This document shows, one piece after another, positions 61,993 to 64,000 of a DNA stretch of 64,000 nt. Each line of letters begins with the position of its first letter. Within the stretch, counting starts at the first letter, position 1. Where the stretch lies: assembly GCA_964463915.1 (NCBI GenBank), contig CAYXEH010000003.1:1-64000 (forward strand), read 5' to 3'. The notes beneath the pieces are model-generated. The model was not told the DNA's origin, did no database searches, and was given only the letters and a program-made list of their open reading frames with translations. Both the position numbers and the translations under genes were made by a program. Source of the stretch: PUPG01 sp964463915 (GTDB taxonomy: Bacteria; Bacteroidota; Bacteroidia; Bacteroidales; UBA7960).

Positions 61993-62748
61993 ATGGGTAA
62001 GGATAATTCACATACGGGCCTGTTCATCCCCTGTTTTGTGGATCAGTTGTTTCCGCATACCGGCTTCAGCATGCTGAAGGTGTTGAAGAGAGCGGATCAG
62101 CTCAGGCAGAAACATATGCAGTTTCATTACAATCCAGAACAGACCTGTTGTGGCCAGGCTGCCTTTAACAGTGGGTATTGGGATGAGGCAAAGCATCTGG
62201 GGGAAAAGTTTATCAGGGATTTTATGGAATACGATTATGTGGTTGCCCCTTCTGCTTCATGTACTTCCATGGTGAGAAACTATCACACACAGATGTTCTA
62301 TAACTCTGCCCTTCATAACGAAAGCAATTACCTGCGACGTAAGATCTTCGAGTTAACGGATTTTTTGGTGAACGTGATGGAGGTAGAAGACCTGGAGGTC
62401 ACTTTTGAAGGCAGGGTATGCTTTCATGATGCCTGTGTGGCATTACGGGAATACGGTCTCGGAGACCAACCCAGGCAGCTGCTCAGGCAGGTCAGGGGTC
62501 TTGAGTTGCTGGAAATGCAAGACCAGGATGTTTGCTGCGGATTCGGAGGTGCATTCGCCGTGAAGCATGAAGCCATTTCAACTGCCATGGCAGAACAAAA
62601 AATCCAGCATGCACTTGATAGCGGTGCAGGATACATAGTATCTACGGAATCCTCCTGCCTGATGCATCTTGAAGGATATATCAAAAAACACAACATTCCC
62701 ATTCAAACCATACATATCGCGGATCTGCTTGCCAAAGAGCTATCCTGA
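61993..62748 (+). CDS. Cysteine-rich (CCG-domain) Fe-S protein, LutA/LldE-like
   Basis: A 251-residue protein with two CCG-type cysteine repeats: PCFVDQLFPHTG, then TCCGQAAFNSG near residue 53 and SASCTSMVRN, and in the second half FHDACVALREYG, VCCGFGGAFAVKH near 178 and STESSCLMHLEG. This matches LutA/LldE, a subunit of L-lactate oxidation, and the CCG domain of heterodisulfide reductase and glycolate oxidase subunits. The partner subunits (LutB and LutC) are not adjacent; they may follow elsewhere. It is likely cytosolic. The gene follows rlmB by 2 bases and precedes coaW by 15. Confidence 0.9.
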   Translation: MGKDNSHTGLFIPCFVDQLFPHTGFSMLKVLKRADQLRQKHMQFHYNPEQTCCGQAAFNSGYWDEAKHLGEKFIRDFMEYDYVVAPSASCTSMVRNYHTQMFYNSALHNESNYLRRKIFELTDFLVNVMEVEDLEVTFEGRVCFHDACVALREYGLGDQPRQLLRQVRGLELLEMQDQDVCCGFGGAFAVKHEAISTAMAEQKIQHALDSGAGYIVSTESSCLMHLEGYIKKHNIPIQTIHIADLLAKELS

Positions 62749-62763
62749 ATAAAAGCAGGGGTA

Positions 62764-63594
62764 ATGATGCACATAGGAATTGATATTGGCGGAAGCACTA
62801 CTAAAATCGTAGGTGTACGGGACCAGAAGATTATGGAGCCTCTCACGGTTGAGGCGAACGACCCCATTGCCTCAGCTTCCGGGGCTTTGGGGAAATTCCT
62901 GGATGTACATCGGTTGCAATTTTCGGATATCCACCACATGATGGTTACCGGCGTGGGGGCCTCTTTCCTTGACCAGGCACTGCTGGGAATCCCAATTACC
63001 AAAGTAGATGAGTTCAAAGCCCTGGGATACGGGGGGCTGTTTCTTACCGGACTGAAAAAAGCCATAATCGTCAGTATGGGCACAGGAACAGCATTCGTAA
63101 AAGCACACGGTCGCTGCATCCGCCATTTGGGGGGAACAGGTGTGGGAGGCGGCACCATTACAGGCTTATCTGGTGTGATGGCCGGTCTTACAAGCATCAA
63201 AAGCATTACCGAGGCTGCAAATAAAGGACGACTGGAGGAAATTGACCTGAGCGTCGGAGACATTGCCCATACCGACATCGGTAATCTACCTGTCAGCATT
63301 ACCGCTTCCAATTTTGGCAAAATGACCGACCAGGCAAATAAGAACGATATGGTCAAAGGGGTGCTGAATATGACATTTCAGGTTGTCGGAATGATGGCTA
63401 TTTTTGCTGCAAGAAATGAGAAAGACCGCGATATTGTGTTGTCGGGAAAGCTGGTGAATATTCCTATGGCCCGCTTGATTTTCAGGGAGTTGTCAGAGCT
63501 TTACGGTATGAAGTTTCATTTACCGGATTATGCTGACTGCTGCACGGCAATAGGAGCAGCAATTTCAGTTGACCTGGATTATTTTCTGGAGTGA
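62764..63594 (+). CDS. coaW: Type II pantothenate kinase
   Basis: A 276-residue ASKHA-fold kinase that phosphorylates pantothenate in coenzyme A synthesis. It opens with the phosphate loop GIDIGGSTTKIVGVRD, followed by VTGVGASFLDQALLG, EFKALGYGGLFLTG, VSMGTGTAFVKA and the glycine-rich HLGGTGVGGGTITGLSGVM. These are the hallmarks of the eukaryotic-like type II enzyme (as in Staphylococcus aureus CoaW) rather than types I or III. Bacterial type II enzymes are often insensitive to CoA feedback. The ATG at 62764 or 62767 may be used. It lies 15 bases after the Fe-S protein gene. It supplies substrate for CoaBC at 19861. Confidence 0.92.
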   Translation: MMHIGIDIGGSTTKIVGVRDQKIMEPLTVEANDPIASASGALGKFLDVHRLQFSDIHHMMVTGVGASFLDQALLGIPITKVDEFKALGYGGLFLTGLKKAIIVSMGTGTAFVKAHGRCIRHLGGTGVGGGTITGLSGVMAGLTSIKSITEAANKGRLEEIDLSVGDIAHTDIGNLPVSITASNFGKMTDQANKNDMVKGVLNMTFQVVGMMAIFAARNEKDRDIVLSGKLVNIPMARLIFRELSELYGMKFHLPDYADCCTAIGAAISVDLDYFLE

Positions 63595-63905
63595 GGCTGA
63601 ATCTTCCCCGCTGCCTGTCCCAGGGACTTAATTACAGTCATCAAACGTGGCAGTCATCCTTATATCTCAGGATTGTAAAACAATATTGATCAGTGGACAG
63701 AAGACCATCCCGGGAAGCCAAATTAAATTATTTATATACTTTTTTTAAACAATCCAATTATTTATTGTATCTTTGTATCGCTTTAATTAACAATCTGAAT
63801 TGGCTTACGCAATTATTGAGTACTGAATGACCTTCCTAAAGAACATTTTCATTTCAATCTTCGCGAATTTCAATTCAATTTTTCAATCATTATTACATTA
63901 TTATT
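63595..63905 (+). promoter_or_regulatory. Cold-shock gene leader and promoter region
   Basis: 311 bases with no gene. TATCTTTG at 63768-63775 fits the -7 element, so transcription would start near 63781 and leave a leader of about 125 bases before the ATG at 63906. Such long, AT-rich leaders are typical of cold-shock genes, where RNA structure controls translation. No -33 TTTG is present. The part from 63595 to 63720 contains no clear signal. Confidence 0.5.
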
Positions 63906-64000
63906 ATGAAAAACGGAACAGTTAAGTTCTTCAATGAACTAAAAGGATTTGGTTTCATCAAAGATCATGAAACAGATGAGGAATTCTTCGTACACGCAAC
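63906..64000 (+). CDS. Cold-shock protein (CspA family), 3' cut at window end
   Basis: Only the first 31 complete codons are visible. They read MKNGTVKFFNELKGFGFIKD and then the start of DEEFFVHA. Both RNA-binding motifs of the CspA beta-barrel are present: RNP1 KGFGFI and RNP2 FFVHA. CspA proteins are ~65-residue single-stranded nucleic-acid chaperones that melt RNA structures in the cold. The full gene needs about 100 more bases. The long upstream leader supports cold-inducible expression. Confidence 0.9.
   Translation, partial: MKNGTVKFFNELKGFGFIKDHETDEEFFVHA

Noticed and set aside
62703..63356. A 217-residue ORF antisense to coaW
   Set aside because: Low-complexity shadow; the sense-strand kinase has complete motifs across the same bases.
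1..64000. tRNA genes, CRISPR arrays, insertion sequences, prophage or defence systems
   Set aside because: Reading the intergenic gaps showed no cloverleaf with TTCGA/CCA-type arms, no regularly spaced repeats, no transposase or integrase and no restriction or toxin genes. A tRNAscan or CRISPR search would be the decisive check.

Overview
The window is 64 kb of chromosome from a member of the Bacteroidota, probably the Bacteroidales/Marinilabiliales side of the phylum. It is mostly housekeeping genes. Evidence for the placement: a bamD-rpoZ-coaBC-DUF4835-recN gene block, a GT3-type glycogen synthase fused to an alpha-glucan phosphorylase, a type III glutamine synthetase, DUF4199 and DUF721 proteins, a CarboxypepD-plug TonB receptor, promoter elements of the TTTG/TAnnTTTG type, and few Shine-Dalgarno sequences. 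Mpl, BamD and a TonB receptor imply a Gram-negative envelope with meso-diaminopimelate peptidoglycan. A run of exactly 100 N at 4867-4966 marks a scaffold join, so this is a draft or metagenome assembly, and linkage across it is not proven.

Layout. 1-4866: the end of a split transketolase, an ECF sigma factor with two envelope-facing partners, then an ABC exporter with a YtrA-type GntR regulator and a truncated DUF2807 protein. 4967-12595: an FkbM methyltransferase cut by the gap, a TPR lipoprotein behind gyrA, and divergently clpC. 12621-23173: a long minus-strand run reading LiaF-like, bamD, rpoZ, coaBC, DUF4835, recN, fabI, etfB, etfA, acyl-CoA dehydrogenase. 23355-30191: a TonB receptor with a small exported partner, then an M20 amidohydrolase / alanine racemase / threonine aldolase cassette. 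30197-33694: prmC, a NamZ-like muramidase, lipA and two very small genes on the minus strand. 33888-45011: sucC, gcvT, comB, a zinc-phospholipase-like protein, the GT3-GT35 fusion, fabG, recF and DUF721. 45004-50353: a minus-strand group with an unrecognised four-repeat protein behind pncA and pncB, an NfeD protease, a transaldolase, and the SRP RNA. 50450-64000: DUF4199, a GT2 glycosyltransferase, miaA, an M14 peptidase, glnN, an SDR, an MBL hydrolase (minus), mpl, ung, rlmB, a cysteine-rich Fe-S protein, type II pantothenate kinase and the start of a cold-shock protein.

How they fit together. Several genes feed core metabolism: lipoate synthesis with glycine cleavage, succinyl-CoA synthetase, electron-transfer flavoprotein with acyl-CoA dehydrogenase, CoA synthesis from both ends (coaW and coaBC), and NAD salvage (pncA/pncB). 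A second theme is cell-wall turnover: NamZ-like, Mpl and a stand-alone racemase.

I saw no phage, insertion sequence, CRISPR array, restriction system or tRNA gene. I did not find a clear new multi-gene system. The best leads are the four-repeat protein at 45004-45957, the operator and promoter of the ABC/GntR operon, an interrupted small reading frame near 26634, and the amidohydrolase/racemase/aldolase cassette.
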